Shown: positions 6,565 through 14,338, counted from the first letter of the stretch. The stretch: 14,503 nucleotides of DNA from DATNNN01 sp035601815 (GCA_035601815.1 DATNNN010000009.1:1-14503), one strand, 5' to 3'. Program-made: numbers and translations. The notes: a model not told the origin generated them from the letters alone.

Positions 6565-7563
6565 ATGCAGTCCGCATTCGCGCTCGTCGTCCTGCTGCTC
6601 GCGCTCGCCCCGGCACCCGCCGCCGCGCAAGAGCGGCAAGAGATCACCCTTGGCGCCTTCGGCGGCGGCTTCAACCTGCCGAACTGGGTGGCGGAGAAGA
6701 AGGGCTTCTTCTCGCGCGAGGGGCTGAAGGTGAACATCACCTACACGCGCGGCTCGGCCCAGCTCATCGCCGACGTGGCCGCCGGCAAGGTCCAGATCTA
6801 CATGGGCTCGGCCGACAATATCGTCGCCTACCGCGAAGGGCAGGGCGAGGCCAAGGTGCCCGACGACTTCGATCTCACGATCCTTTTCGGCGTGAGCTCG
6901 GGCTTCGTCTCGATCATCTCCGCACCGGACGTGAAGCGGCTCTCCGACCTCAAGGGCAAGCGCGTATGCCTCGATGCGCTGACCACCGGCTACGCCTTCA
7001 TCGCCTATGATCTTCTGCAGCGCGCCGGCGTCGGCGAGGGCGAGGTGGCCTTTCTTCCGGCGGGCGGCACCGACGCGCGTTTCAAGGCGCTGATCGACGG
7101 CAAATGCGAGGGCACGGTGACGCTGGCACCGTTCGACTCCATCGCCGTGGATCGCGGCTATCATCGCCTGGTCGGCGCGACCGAGGCCTACGGCGCCTAT
7201 CAGGGCACGGTGGCGGGGGCCCGTGCGTCATGGGCGCGCGAGCATTGCGCCGCTGTGATCGCCTTCACGCGCGCCTTCAAGGCGGCGGTGGACTGGCTCT
7301 ACGATCCGGCGAACCGCGCCGAGGCGCTGGCGATCCTGGCCGCCGGTGAGCCGCAGCTCCCGCCGGCGCGGGTCGAGCAGTCGCTCGCCTCCATGATCGG
7401 CAGCGACGGCTTCTTCCGCGACCTGAAGCCGAGCGATGCCGGGCTGAAGCGGGTGCTGGCGCTGCGCGAGAAGTACGGCAAGCCGCAAAAGGCGCTCGCC
7501 GATCCCGGCAAATACGTCGATCTCAGCTATTACGACGCGGCGATGAAGGGCGGGCGTCAGTAG
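6565..7563 (+). CDS. ABC transporter substrate-binding protein, NMT1/SsuA-like
   Basis: A 332-residue periplasmic binding protein. The signal peptide ends near AAA-QE (residue 21). The mature protein follows the NitT/TauT/NMT1 pattern: LPNWVAEKKGFFSREGLKVN (38-57), GSAQLIADVAAGKVQIYMGS (63-82), RLSDLKGKRVCLDALTTGYAF (125-145), LPAGGTDARFKALIDGKCEGTV (164-185) and a closing ADPGKYVDLSYYDAAMK. Such receptors deliver sulfonates, nitrate, pyrimidine precursors or aromatic compounds to ABC importers. No permease or ATPase gene is adjacent, so it is an orphan here and the ligand is unknown. GGGAGGAG lies just before the ATG at 6565. It starts 31 nt after the AI-2E-type permease, and its stop overlaps the convergent SDR gene by 7 nt. 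Confidence 0.92.
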   Translation: MQSAFALVVLLLALAPAPAAAQERQEITLGAFGGGFNLPNWVAEKKGFFSREGLKVNITYTRGSAQLIADVAAGKVQIYMGSADNIVAYREGQGEAKVPDDFDLTILFGVSSGFVSIISAPDVKRLSDLKGKRVCLDALTTGYAFIAYDLLQRAGVGEGEVAFLPAGGTDARFKALIDGKCEGTVTLAPFDSIAVDRGYHRLVGATEAYGAYQGTVAGARASWAREHCAAVIAFTRAFKAAVDWLYDPANRAEALAILAAGEPQLPPARVEQSLASMIGSDGFFRDLKPSDAGLKRVLALREKYGKPQKALADPGKYVDLSYYDAAMKGGRQ

Positions 7564-8342
7564 AACCCGGGCGTCGCGCCGCCGTCGACGGCGATTGCCG
7601 TGCCGTGGATGTGGCTCGCGCGCTTCGACGCCAGGAACAGCGCCAGCGCCGCGATGTCCTCCGGTTGCGCGATCCGCCGCGTGCCGATTTTTTCCGTGAC
7701 GCGCTTGATCGACTCCTCGATGGAGATGTTGTCGGCCTTGGCGCGGCGCTTGGCCTGCTCGTGGAAGCGCTCGGTCTCGGTCAGCCCGGGATGGATAGCG
7801 TTGACGTTGACGCCGTCGCTTTTTCCGAGATCCGCGAGCGACTTGGAGAAGTTCGCCATGGCCGCATTGACCGAACCGCCGATCGCGAAGTTGCGGTCGG
7901 GCGTGCGCGCGGCATTGCCGACGATGTTGACGACGTTGCCCCGAGCCTCCTTCAGCATCGGCCAGAACAGGCGGCAGAGCCGCACGCAGGCGAAGAATTT
8001 GAGCGCGAAGCCGTCGAGCCACAGCGCGTCCTCAAGCTCGAGGAAGGCGCCCGCGCGCGTGGCGCCCGCCGAGTTCACCAGCACGTCGCAGCGGCCGAAG
8101 CGCTCGCGCACGGTCTGATGCAGCTTGGCGCAATTGTCGAAGAGCTTCAGGTCGCCCGCCACCGTCAGCGGCGGCGGCCCGCCCGCCTTCTCGATCGTTT
8201 CCTTGGCGGCCGCCAGATTCGTCGCGTTCGACGCGGCGAGCACCGTCTGCGCCCCCTCCCGCGCGAAGGCCGCGGCGATGGCGCGGCCAATGCCGCGGCT
8301 GCCGCCGGTGACCACCACGATCTTGTCGGAAAACTCGCCCAT
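7557..8342 (-). CDS. SDR-family protein lacking the catalytic tetrad
   Basis: A 261-residue short-chain dehydrogenase/reductase fold protein. The cofactor half is intact: TGGSRGIG at 12-19, AGDLKLF around 62-68 and NSAG at 90-93; the C-terminus ends in the normal AVDGGATPGFY. The catalytic half is not. Aligning AMANFSKSLA (160-169) to the usual helix after YxxxK puts Gly155 at the Tyr position, Asn159 at the Lys and Gly142 at the Ser; the fourth residue, Asn, seems to be Lys115. The surrounding sequence is well preserved, so this is a divergent subgroup rather than decay. A normal alcohol/ketone oxidoreductase mechanism is doubtful. The ATG at 8340-8342 follows GGAG. The far longer reading frame extending upstream is antisense to the phosphatase gene and not real. 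Confidence 0.9.
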   Translation of the reverse strand: MGEFSDKIVVVTGGSRGIGRAIAAAFAREGAQTVLAASNATNLAAAKETIEKAGGPPPLTVAGDLKLFDNCAKLHQTVRERFGRCDVLVNSAGATRAGAFLELEDALWLDGFALKFFACVRLCRLFWPMLKEARGNVVNIVGNAARTPDRNFAIGGSVNAAMANFSKSLADLGKSDGVNVNAIHPGLTETERFHEQAKRRAKADNISIEESIKRVTEKIGTRRIAQPEDIAALALFLASKRASHIHGTAIAVDGGATPGFY

Positions 8343-8409
8343 GTCCGCGCTCCGCTGTTGCAGCCGCCCAGTATGCGGCTCGCCTTCGCAGGTGCAAGAT
8401 GACTGTGCG

Positions 8410-8438
8410 TTGGCGCCCCGCCCCTGCGCTGCTAGACT
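8410..8438 (+). promoter_or_regulatory. Candidate sigma70-type promoter for ppx-rlmE
   Basis: TTGGCG at 8410-8415 and TAGACT at 8433-8438 are spaced by 17 nt in the divergent region between the SDR and phosphatase genes. The predicted start near 8446 gives a leader of about 70 nt. By-eye match with three and four of six consensus bases. Confidence 0.38.
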
Positions 8439-8516
8439 TGCCTCAACGCAAGATTTGGATACCGCGTCCGCTCCGTCGAGCCTCGCTGCTCCGGCGCCGC
8501 GCGGGAAAGGGTGGCC

Positions 8517-9593
8517 ATGGACGAGCCGCGCGCGGGCCAGCCCGCGCCGCGCGAATCTTCGCGGGCCTGGCGGCGAAGGCGCGGCCGTGGGTCCGTCTCG
8601 CCGCGCGGCGATGCAGTCGGCCCGCTCTATGCGGCGCTTGATCTGGGCACCAACAACTGCCGGCTCCTGGTGGCGACGCCCACGGCCGACGGCTTCCGCG
8701 TGGTCGACTCCTTCTCGCGCATCGTGCGCCTGGGCGAGGGGTTGTCCGCGAGCGGCCGCCTGGCGGGGCCGGCCATGGACCGGGCGATCGGGGCGCTGCG
8801 TGTGTGCGCCGCCAAGCTCGGCCGCGGTCGCGTGGCGCGCGCGCGCTTGATCGCCACGGAAGCCTGCCGCGCGGCGGAGAACGGCGGCGTGTTCCTCGCC
8901 CGCGTGCGCGCCGAAACCGGGCTGACGCTGGAGATCGTCGACCGGGAGACCGAGGCGCATCTCGCCGCTCACGGCTGCACGCCGCTGATCGACGCGGAAG
9001 CCGAAGGCACGATTTTGTTCGACATCGGCGGCGGCTCGTCGGAGCTCGTCTGGCTCGGCCGCGCCGCGGCCGTGGACCGCGGGCCGCCGTTCGCCGCGGT
9101 GCGGGCATGGGCGTCGCTGCCGGTGGGCGTGGTCACGCTCGCCGAGCGCCACGGCGGCGAGGAAGTGTCGGCCGCCACCTTCGCCGCCATGGTGGCGGAG
9201 ACGGCGCCCGCCGTCGCCGCCTTCGCCGCCGGCGCCGGTCTCGACGGCGCCGACGGGCTCAATCTTCTCGGCACCTCGGGCACGGTCACCACCATCGCCG
9301 GCGTCCACCTGAATCTCCCGCGCTACGACCGCCGCCAGGTGGACGGCATCTGGCTCGACAGCGCCGCGGTGACCGCCGTGGTCGAGCGCCTGATCGCGGC
9401 GTCGTACCAGGAGCGCGTGCGCCACCCCTGCATTGGCGCGGAGCGCGCCGACCTCGTGCTCGCCGGCTGCGCCATCCTCGAGGCGATCCGCGACGTGTTC
9501 CCGTGCGAGCGCCTGCGTGTCGCCGACCGCGGCCTGCGCGAGGGCATGCTGGTGGAGCTGATGCGCGCCGACCGGGTCTGGACCGCGCCATGA
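8517..9593 (+). CDS. ppx: Ppx/GppA family phosphatase, short form
   Basis: A 358-residue exopolyphosphatase/guanosine pentaphosphatase-family protein of the ASKHA fold, hydrolysing terminal phosphates of polyphosphate and/or pppGpp. Visible motifs: ALDLGTNNCRLLVA (40-53, phosphate 1), IATEACRAAENG (112-123), DRETEAHLA (142-150, region of the catalytic Glu), FDIGGGSSELVWLG (168-181, phosphate 2), LPVGVVTLAE (201-210) and LGTSGTVTTIAGV (251-263). It is much shorter than the E. coli enzymes of about 500 residues and lacks the C-terminal HD-like domain, as is usual in alphaproteobacteria. A tail of about 35 residues rich in Arg and Pro precedes the fold. The ATG at 8517 is preferred over GTG at 8511 because of AAGGG spacing. 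Its stop overlaps the rlmE start (ATGA), so the two are coupled. Confidence 0.93.
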   Translation: MDEPRAGQPAPRESSRAWRRRRGRGSVSPRGDAVGPLYAALDLGTNNCRLLVATPTADGFRVVDSFSRIVRLGEGLSASGRLAGPAMDRAIGALRVCAAKLGRGRVARARLIATEACRAAENGGVFLARVRAETGLTLEIVDRETEAHLAAHGCTPLIDAEAEGTILFDIGGGSSELVWLGRAAAVDRGPPFAAVRAWASLPVGVVTLAERHGGEEVSAATFAAMVAETAPAVAAFAAGAGLDGADGLNLLGTSGTVTTIAGVHLNLPRYDRRQVDGIWLDSAAVTAVVERLIAASYQERVRHPCIGAERADLVLAGCAILEAIRDVFPCERLRVADRGLREGMLVELMRADRVWTAP

Positions 9594-10240
9594 CCAAGGT
9601 GCGCGTGCGGGCGAAGAGCGGGCGCTCCCCTTCGTCGCGGGCCTGGCTCGAGCGCCAGCTCAACGATCCCTACGTCAAGGAGGCGCGCAGCAAAGGCTAC
9701 CGCTCGCGGGCGGCGTACAAACTGATCGAGGTCGACCAGAAGGCGAAGGTCTTGAAGCCCGGCGGCCGGGTGGTGGATCTGGGCGCGGCCCCCGGCGGCT
9801 GGGCGCAGGTGGCGGCCGAGCGCGTGGGCCGAGGCGGCAAGATAGTCGCGATCGACGTGCTCGACATGGAACCCATTGCCGGCGTCGAATTCCTCAAGCT
9901 CGATTTCCTCGATCCTGCCGCGCCGGAGAAGCTGCAGGCGCTCCTCGGCGGGCCCGCCGACCTCGTGCTCTCAGACATGGCGGCGAATGCCACCGGCCAC
10001 CGCAAGACCGACCACCTGCGCATCATGGCGCTGGTGGAGGCCGCGGCCGCGTTCGCCGCCGAGGTGCTGAAGCCGGGCGGTGCGTTTCTGGCGAAGGTCA
10101 TCCAGGGCGGCACCGAGACGGCGCTGCTCGCCGCGCTCAAGCGCGACTTCGCGAGCGTTCGCCATGTGAAGCCGCCGGCGAGCCGCAAGGAATCCGCCGA
10201 GCTCTACGTGCTCGCCACCGGCTTTCGCGCTCAGACCTGA
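9590..10240 (+). CDS. rlmE: 23S rRNA (uridine(2552)-2'-O)-methyltransferase RlmE
   Basis: A 216-residue FtsJ/RrmJ-family SAM-dependent methyltransferase that 2'-O-methylates U2552 in the ribosomal A loop during late 50S assembly. The SAM motif VVDLGAAPGGWAQVAA is at 61-76. The K-D-K-E catalytic tetrad is complete: Lys44 (RAAYK), Asp129 (LVLSDMAAN), Lys169 (GGAFLAKV) and Glu204 (SAELYVLATGF). The RNA-binding N-terminus SSRAWLERQLNDPYVKEARS is typical. The start ATG overlaps the ppx stop by 4 nt, with no separate strong ribosome site, so translation is probably coupled. This ppx-rlmE pairing is, to my knowledge, common in alphaproteobacteria. Its last 10 nt overlap the convergent MFS gene. Confidence 0.96.
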   Translation: MTKVRVRAKSGRSPSSRAWLERQLNDPYVKEARSKGYRSRAAYKLIEVDQKAKVLKPGGRVVDLGAAPGGWAQVAAERVGRGGKIVAIDVLDMEPIAGVEFLKLDFLDPAAPEKLQALLGGPADLVLSDMAANATGHRKTDHLRIMALVEAAAAFAAEVLKPGGAFLAKVIQGGTETALLAALKRDFASVRHVKPPASRKESAELYVLATGFRAQT

Positions 10241-11664
10241 GGCTCGGGCGGTCCGGCCTCGGTGGTGGGCCGCTTCTTGGCCGCCGGCCGGCGGATCAGC
10301 GATTCGCCGGCGTTCTTCGGCAGCGGCAGTAGGAAGAAGATCGCGCACGCGGAGACCGCGCCCACCACCAGGAACGCCGGCAGGAAGTCTGCGGCGAGGA
10401 TGGCGTTGTCGCCGCGCCAGAGCCGCACCGATTCCAGCGCCAGCGCCGAGACGGCGACGCCGGCCGAGATCGAAAGCTGCTGCGCTACGCTGGTGAAGCT
10501 CGTGGCCTTGCTCATGGAGCGTTGCTGCAGGTCGGCGAAGGCGAGCGAGTTGAGGCTCGTGAACTGCAGGGCGCGGAAGAAGCCGCCGACGAGCAGCATG
10601 GCGAAGATCAGCCAGTGGGGCATCTCCTGGGTGAAGAAGCCGCAGGCGGCGATGAACGCCGCCGCGATGAACGTATTCCATACGAGCACGCGCTTGATGC
10701 CGAAGGCGCGCAGCACCCGCGGCGCGTTGGCGCGCATGACGATGGCGCCCACGGCGCCGGCGAAGGTGAGGAGGCCCGAGGCTAGCGGCGTCATGCCGAA
10801 GCCGATCTGGAACATGAGCGGCAACAGGAAGGGCATGGCGCCGATGCCGATGCGGAACAGCGCTCCGCCGCCCACGCTCGCGCGAAATGTGGAAATGGAG
10901 AGGAGCTTGAGGTCCAAGGGCGGCGAGGGCGCGGTGCGGGCGTGGCGCACGTAGGCGTAGATGCCGGCGGCGCCGATCACCAGGAGCCCGCCGGAGACTG
11001 CCGGCGGCAGGAGGTTCTGGCCCACGGTGGTGAGGCCGAAGGCGAACGCCGCGAGCCCGACGCCGGAGAGCACGAAGCCCTTGACGTCGAACTCCGGCAC
11101 GTCGCGCTCGCGAATGTTTTCGATGAAGCGGCTCGCCAGAAACACGCCGAGGATGCCGATCGGGACGTTGATCCAAAAGATCCAGCGCCACGAAAAGTAG
11201 GTGGTGATAAAGCCGCCGAGGGGCGGGCCGAGGAGCGGCCCGAGCATGGCCGGCACCACGAGCCAGGAGAGCGCCGCGACCAGCTCGTGCTTGGGCACGA
11301 GGCGCACCACCACGAGACGCCCGACGGGAGTCATCATGGCGCCGCCGAGGCCCTGGATCACGCGGTAGAGGATGAAGTCCGGCAGCCCCACCGAGAAGCC
11401 GCAGGCGATGGAGCCGAGCGTGAAGACGACGATGGCGGCGCGGAACACGGTGCGGGCGCCGAAGCGGTCGGCCATCCAGCCCGAGATCGGAATGAAGACG
11501 GCGAGCGACAAGAGGTAGGAGGTGAGCGCGAGCTTGAGCGCGATCGGGTCCTGTTTGAGGTCGACGGCGATCGCCGGCAGCGAAGTGGAGATCACCGTGG
11601 AGTCGAGGTTCTCCATGAACAGCGCGCAGGCGACGATGAGCGGGATGATGACCTGGCGGGGCAT
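10231..11664 (-). CDS. MFS drug/solute exporter, DHA2 family (14 helices)
   Basis: A 477-residue major facilitator of the DHA2 (EmrB/QacA-like) proton-antiporter group. Motif D1 is seen as ENLDSTVISTSLPAIA (18-33), motif A as GWMADRFGARTVF (62-74), the R-x-x-Q-G-L-G-G motif B as RVIQGLGGAM (101-110), motif C as PAMLGPLLGPPLGG (138-151), and the family's SWRWIFWINVPIG (158-170). The length and spread of hydrophobic segments fit 14 transmembrane helices. The C-terminal tail RRPAAKKRPTTEAGPPEPQV is basic and cytoplasmic. The ATG at 11662-11664 has no convincing ribosome site, so the exact start is less certain. No periplasmic adaptor (EmrA-like) or TetR-type regulator accompanies it; the substrate is unknown. 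Confidence 0.94.
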   Translation of the reverse strand: MPRQVIIPLIVACALFMENLDSTVISTSLPAIAVDLKQDPIALKLALTSYLLSLAVFIPISGWMADRFGARTVFRAAIVVFTLGSIACGFSVGLPDFILYRVIQGLGGAMMTPVGRLVVVRLVPKHELVAALSWLVVPAMLGPLLGPPLGGFITTYFSWRWIFWINVPIGILGVFLASRFIENIRERDVPEFDVKGFVLSGVGLAAFAFGLTTVGQNLLPPAVSGGLLVIGAAGIYAYVRHARTAPSPPLDLKLLSISTFRASVGGGALFRIGIGAMPFLLPLMFQIGFGMTPLASGLLTFAGAVGAIVMRANAPRVLRAFGIKRVLVWNTFIAAAFIAACGFFTQEMPHWLIFAMLLVGGFFRALQFTSLNSLAFADLQQRSMSKATSFTSVAQQLSISAGVAVSALALESVRLWRGDNAILAADFLPAFLVVGAVSACAIFFLLPLPKNAGESLIRRPAAKKRPTTEAGPPEPQV

Positions 11665-11832
11665 GGCGGGGGAATCGGCTCGGCGGCAGGAAGATCAGAT
11701 AGCGCTATGGCCGCGGGGCGTCACCCTCTTCAATGTCATCGCCGGTCGCTTGAGGAGGTACTTACTTGCCATAAATCAGGATGGCCGGGACGAGCCCAAC
11801 CCTGACAACGCTGTGCAAGGCCCGAACGTTTC

Positions 11833-12606
11833 TCACGCCACCTTGCTGAAATCGGGCGCTCGGCGCTCGGCGAAGGCGCGGAAGGCTTCCGCCGCCTCCG
11901 GGCTCTTGAGCCGGACGCGGAAGTGCTCGCCTTCCTTCTCCATCACTCGGGCGATGAGGTCGGCATCGCGCATGAGCCGCTTGGTCGCGATCAGCGCGCC
12001 GATGGGCCGCTCGGCGAGCGCGCGCGCCGCGGTGAGCGCGCGAGCGCGTACCTCGCTTGCCGGCACCGCGGCGTTGGCAAGTCCGATCTCCACCGCCTTG
12101 CGGCTGTCCACCGGCTCGCCCAGCGCGAACATGGCGAAGGCGCGCGCATGGCCGACGCGGGCCGGCAACAGCATGGAGGAGGCGGCCTCGGGCACGAGCG
12201 CGAGATTGACGAATGGCGTGGTCAGCACCGCGTCTTCCGCCACGAACACGAGGTCGCAGTGCAGCAGCATCGTGGTGCCGATGCCCACCGCCTTGCCTTG
12301 CACGGCAGCGACGTAAGGCTTCTGCGCCCGGGCGAGCGCTGCGAGAAACACGTGCCCGCCCATCTCCGACGCCGGCGCCTGGCCGGTGGCAAACGCGGCG
12401 AAGTCCATGATGTCGTTGCCGGCGGTGAAGGTGTCGCCTTCGCTCTCGATCAGCACCACGCGGACCGCGGGGTCTTCCTCGGCGCGGGTGAGCTCGGCGG
12501 TGAGCTTCTTGTACATGGCCGTGGTGAGCGCGTTCTTCTTCTCCGGCCGCGCCAGCGTCAGCGTCAGCACCCCTTGGTCCACCTTGGCGCGCACGTGCTC
12601 GGTCAT
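11833..12606 (-). CDS. Crotonase-family enzyme, probably delta3-delta2-enoyl-CoA isomerase
   Basis: A 257-residue crotonase-fold acyl-CoA enzyme, of the kind generally labelled enoyl-CoA hydratase. Oxyanion-hole segments are TAGNDIMDF (61-69) and QGKAVGIGTTMLLHCD (103-118). Both hydratase glutamates look replaced: position E144 of rat hydratase aligns with Thr112 and E164 with Phe132. Instead Glu140 in TPFVNLALVPEAASSMLLP (130-148) occupies the spot used as the base by Eci1/ECI2-type isomerases, which move a 3-enoyl double bond to position 2 during unsaturated fatty-acid oxidation. Isomerase is therefore the better guess; paralogues with other activities exist. The ATG at 12606 has GGGAG 9 nt upstream. 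An ATG at 12615 touches that GGGAG directly and is disfavoured. It is divergent from guaB. Confidence 0.92.
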   Translation of the reverse strand: MTEHVRAKVDQGVLTLTLARPEKKNALTTAMYKKLTAELTRAEEDPAVRVVLIESEGDTFTAGNDIMDFAAFATGQAPASEMGGHVFLAALARAQKPYVAAVQGKAVGIGTTMLLHCDLVFVAEDAVLTTPFVNLALVPEAASSMLLPARVGHARAFAMFALGEPVDSRKAVEIGLANAAVPASEVRARALTAARALAERPIGALIATKRLMRDADLIARVMEKEGEHFRVRLKSPEAAEAFRAFAERRAPDFSKVA

Positions 12607-12635
12607 GATTTTCATCTCCCGGGGGCCTGTTTCCC

Positions 12636-12665
12636 ACTATAGCGCGTCTTCCCGGGCTTCATCAG
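12636..12665 (-). promoter_or_regulatory. Candidate promoter for the crotonase gene
   Basis: On the minus strand TATAGT (12636-12641) is a strong -10, with a weak CTGATG -35 at 12660-12665 after 18 nt. Transcription would begin near 12629, about 22 nt before the ATG at 12606. This supports that start over the one at 12615. Confidence 0.4.
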
Positions 12666-12702
12666 CGGCTAAGGACGTCGCGGAAACCTTGATTCCGGCG
12701 CT

Positions 12703-12730
12703 TTGCGTTTGCCGGCAGGCATGCTAACGA
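12703..12730 (+). promoter_or_regulatory. Weak candidate promoter for guaB
   Basis: TTGCGT (12703-12708) and TAACGA (12725-12730), 16 nt apart, with TGC just before the -10 as in extended -10 elements. This is the best-looking site in the 192-nt region upstream of guaB, but the match is poor. Confidence 0.22.
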
Positions 12731-12807
12731 CCCTCGCCAACTCGTTCAGCGGCACGCGATTCCGCCGCGGTCAATTTTCCGGCACAGGTCCGGAGTAGGA
12801 GTTGGCG

Positions 12808-14301
12808 ATGTCCCGTCTATCCGACGGCCTCGCGCGCGAAGCGCTAACCTTCGACGACGTGCTGCTCAAGCCCGGCCTCTCCGACGTTATGCCGAGCGAG
12901 GTCGATATCCGCACGCGCCTCACGCGCACGGTTTCCCTCAACCTGCCGGTCCTCTCGGCCGCGATGGACACGGTGACCGAGGCGCGCCTTGCCATCGCCA
13001 TGGCGCAGGCGGGCGGCATCGGCGTCATTCACCGCAATCTTTCGCCCGAGGACCAGGCCGAGCACGTGCGCCGGGTGAAGAAGTTCGAATCCGGAATGGT
13101 GGTGAACCCGGTGACCATCGCCCCCGACGCCACCCTCGGCGAGGCCCTCGACCTGATGTTGATGCACGAGATCTCCGGCATCCCGGTGGTGGAGCGCAAG
13201 GCCAACGGCCGTGCCGGCAAGCTCGTCGGCATCCTCACCCACCGCGACGTGCGCTTCGCCACCAACAAGGCGGTACCGGTCTCCGAGCTCATGACCAAGG
13301 ACAAGCTCATCACCGTGCGCGAGGGAGTGAGCGAGGACGAGGCGAAGAAGCTCCTGCACCAGTACCGCATCGAAAAATTGCTGGTGGTGGACAAGGACTA
13401 TCGCTGCGTCGGCCTCGTCACCGTCAAGGACATCGAGAAGTCGGTGAAGAATCCAAACGCCTGCAAGGACGAGCAGGGGCGGCTGCGCGTCGCCGCGGCG
13501 TCGACCGTGGGCGACGAGGGCTTCGAGCGCTCCGAGCGGCTGATCGACGCCGGCGTCGACGTGGTGGTGGTCGATACCGCCCACGGCCACTCCCAGCGCG
13601 TGCTCGACGCAGTCAAACGCGTGAAGCGCATGTCGAACGCGGTGCAGGTGCTCGCCGGCAACGTGGCGACCGGCGAGGGCGCCAAGGCCCTGATCGACGC
13701 CGGCGCCGACGCGATCAAGGTCGGCATCGGCCCAGGCTCGATCTGCACCACGCGCGTGGTGGCGGGCGTGGGCGTGCCGCAGTTGACCGCCGTACTCGAC
13801 GCGGTGGAAGAGGCGCGCAAGACCGACACGCCGGTGGTCGCCGACGGTGGCGTGAAGTTCTCCGGCGATTTCGCCAAGGCGCTGGCGGCGGGCGCGGAAT
13901 CGGCGATGGTCGGCAATCTCCTCGCCGGCACCGAGGAGAGTCCCGGCGAGGTCTATTTGTACCAGGGTCGCTCGTACAAGAGTTATCGCGGCATGGGCTC
14001 GGTGGCGGCCATGGCACGCGGCTCCGCCGACCGCTACTTCCAGCAGGACATCAAGGACAACTTGAAGCTCGTGCCCGAGGGCGTGGAGGGCCAGGTGCCG
14101 TTCAAGGGCCCGCTCAGCAACGTCCTGCACCAGCTCGCTGGCGGCTTGCGCGCCGCCATGGGCTACGTCGGCGCCCGCGACCTGAAGGAATTGCGCGAGA
14201 AGGCGCAGTTCGTGCGCATCTCTGGCGCCGGAGCGCGGGAGAGCCACGTCCACGACGTGACCATAACCCGCGAGAGCCCGAACTATCCGACGCGGGGTTG
14301 A
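12808..14301 (+). CDS. guaB: Inosine-5'-monophosphate dehydrogenase
   Basis: A full-length 497-residue IMPDH, which converts IMP to XMP with NAD+ and is the first committed step of guanine nucleotide synthesis. The N-terminal barrel part starts with ALTFDDVLLKPGLSDVMPSE (12-31). Two CBS domains occupy roughly 97-155 and 156-213 (ISGIPVVE ... GILTHRDVRF; LITVREGV ... GLVTVKDIEKS). The barrel resumes with VVVVDTAHGHS, and the catalytic loop GIGPGSICTTRVV holds Cys313. ADGGVK (345-350), the YRGMGSVAAM flap (393-402) and ESHVHDVTITRESPNY (478-493) complete the enzyme. The ATG at 12808 follows AGGAG by 6 nt; a TTG at 12802 is too close to that site. The CBS pair usually mediates purine-nucleotide allostery. 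It is followed on the same strand by a MAPEG gene. Confidence 0.98.
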   Translation: MSRLSDGLAREALTFDDVLLKPGLSDVMPSEVDIRTRLTRTVSLNLPVLSAAMDTVTEARLAIAMAQAGGIGVIHRNLSPEDQAEHVRRVKKFESGMVVNPVTIAPDATLGEALDLMLMHEISGIPVVERKANGRAGKLVGILTHRDVRFATNKAVPVSELMTKDKLITVREGVSEDEAKKLLHQYRIEKLLVVDKDYRCVGLVTVKDIEKSVKNPNACKDEQGRLRVAAASTVGDEGFERSERLIDAGVDVVVVDTAHGHSQRVLDAVKRVKRMSNAVQVLAGNVATGEGAKALIDAGADAIKVGIGPGSICTTRVVAGVGVPQLTAVLDAVEEARKTDTPVVADGGVKFSGDFAKALAAGAESAMVGNLLAGTEESPGEVYLYQGRSYKSYRGMGSVAAMARGSADRYFQQDIKDNLKLVPEGVEGQVPFKGPLSNVLHQLAGGLRAAMGYVGARDLKELREKAQFVRISGAGARESHVHDVTITRESPNYPTRG

Positions 14302-14311
14302 TCCCTTTCGC

Positions 14312-14338
14312 GAATGATCATTCCCGCCCGCGCGGGAA
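14312..14338. repeat. Overlapping palindrome and hairpin between guaB and MAPEG
   Basis: GAATGATCATTC (14312-14323) is a perfect 12-nt palindrome. It runs into a 7-bp stem TTCCCGC (14321-14327) / GCGGGAA (14332-14338) with a CCGC loop. No T tract follows, so it is not a classical terminator. It could attenuate read-through from guaB or be chance. Confidence 0.3.

Noticed and set aside
8343..9425. Upstream extension of the SDR reading frame to about 622 codons
   Set aside because: The extension is antisense to the well-supported phosphatase gene and has no domain; the SDR start at 8342 has its own ribosome site and the normal family N-terminus.
11665..11832. Very short open frames between the MFS and crotonase genes (for example about 25 codons on the minus strand and 32 on the plus)
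   Set aside because: No ribosome site precedes the minus one and neither shows recognisable protein character; I see nothing definite in this 168-nt gap.
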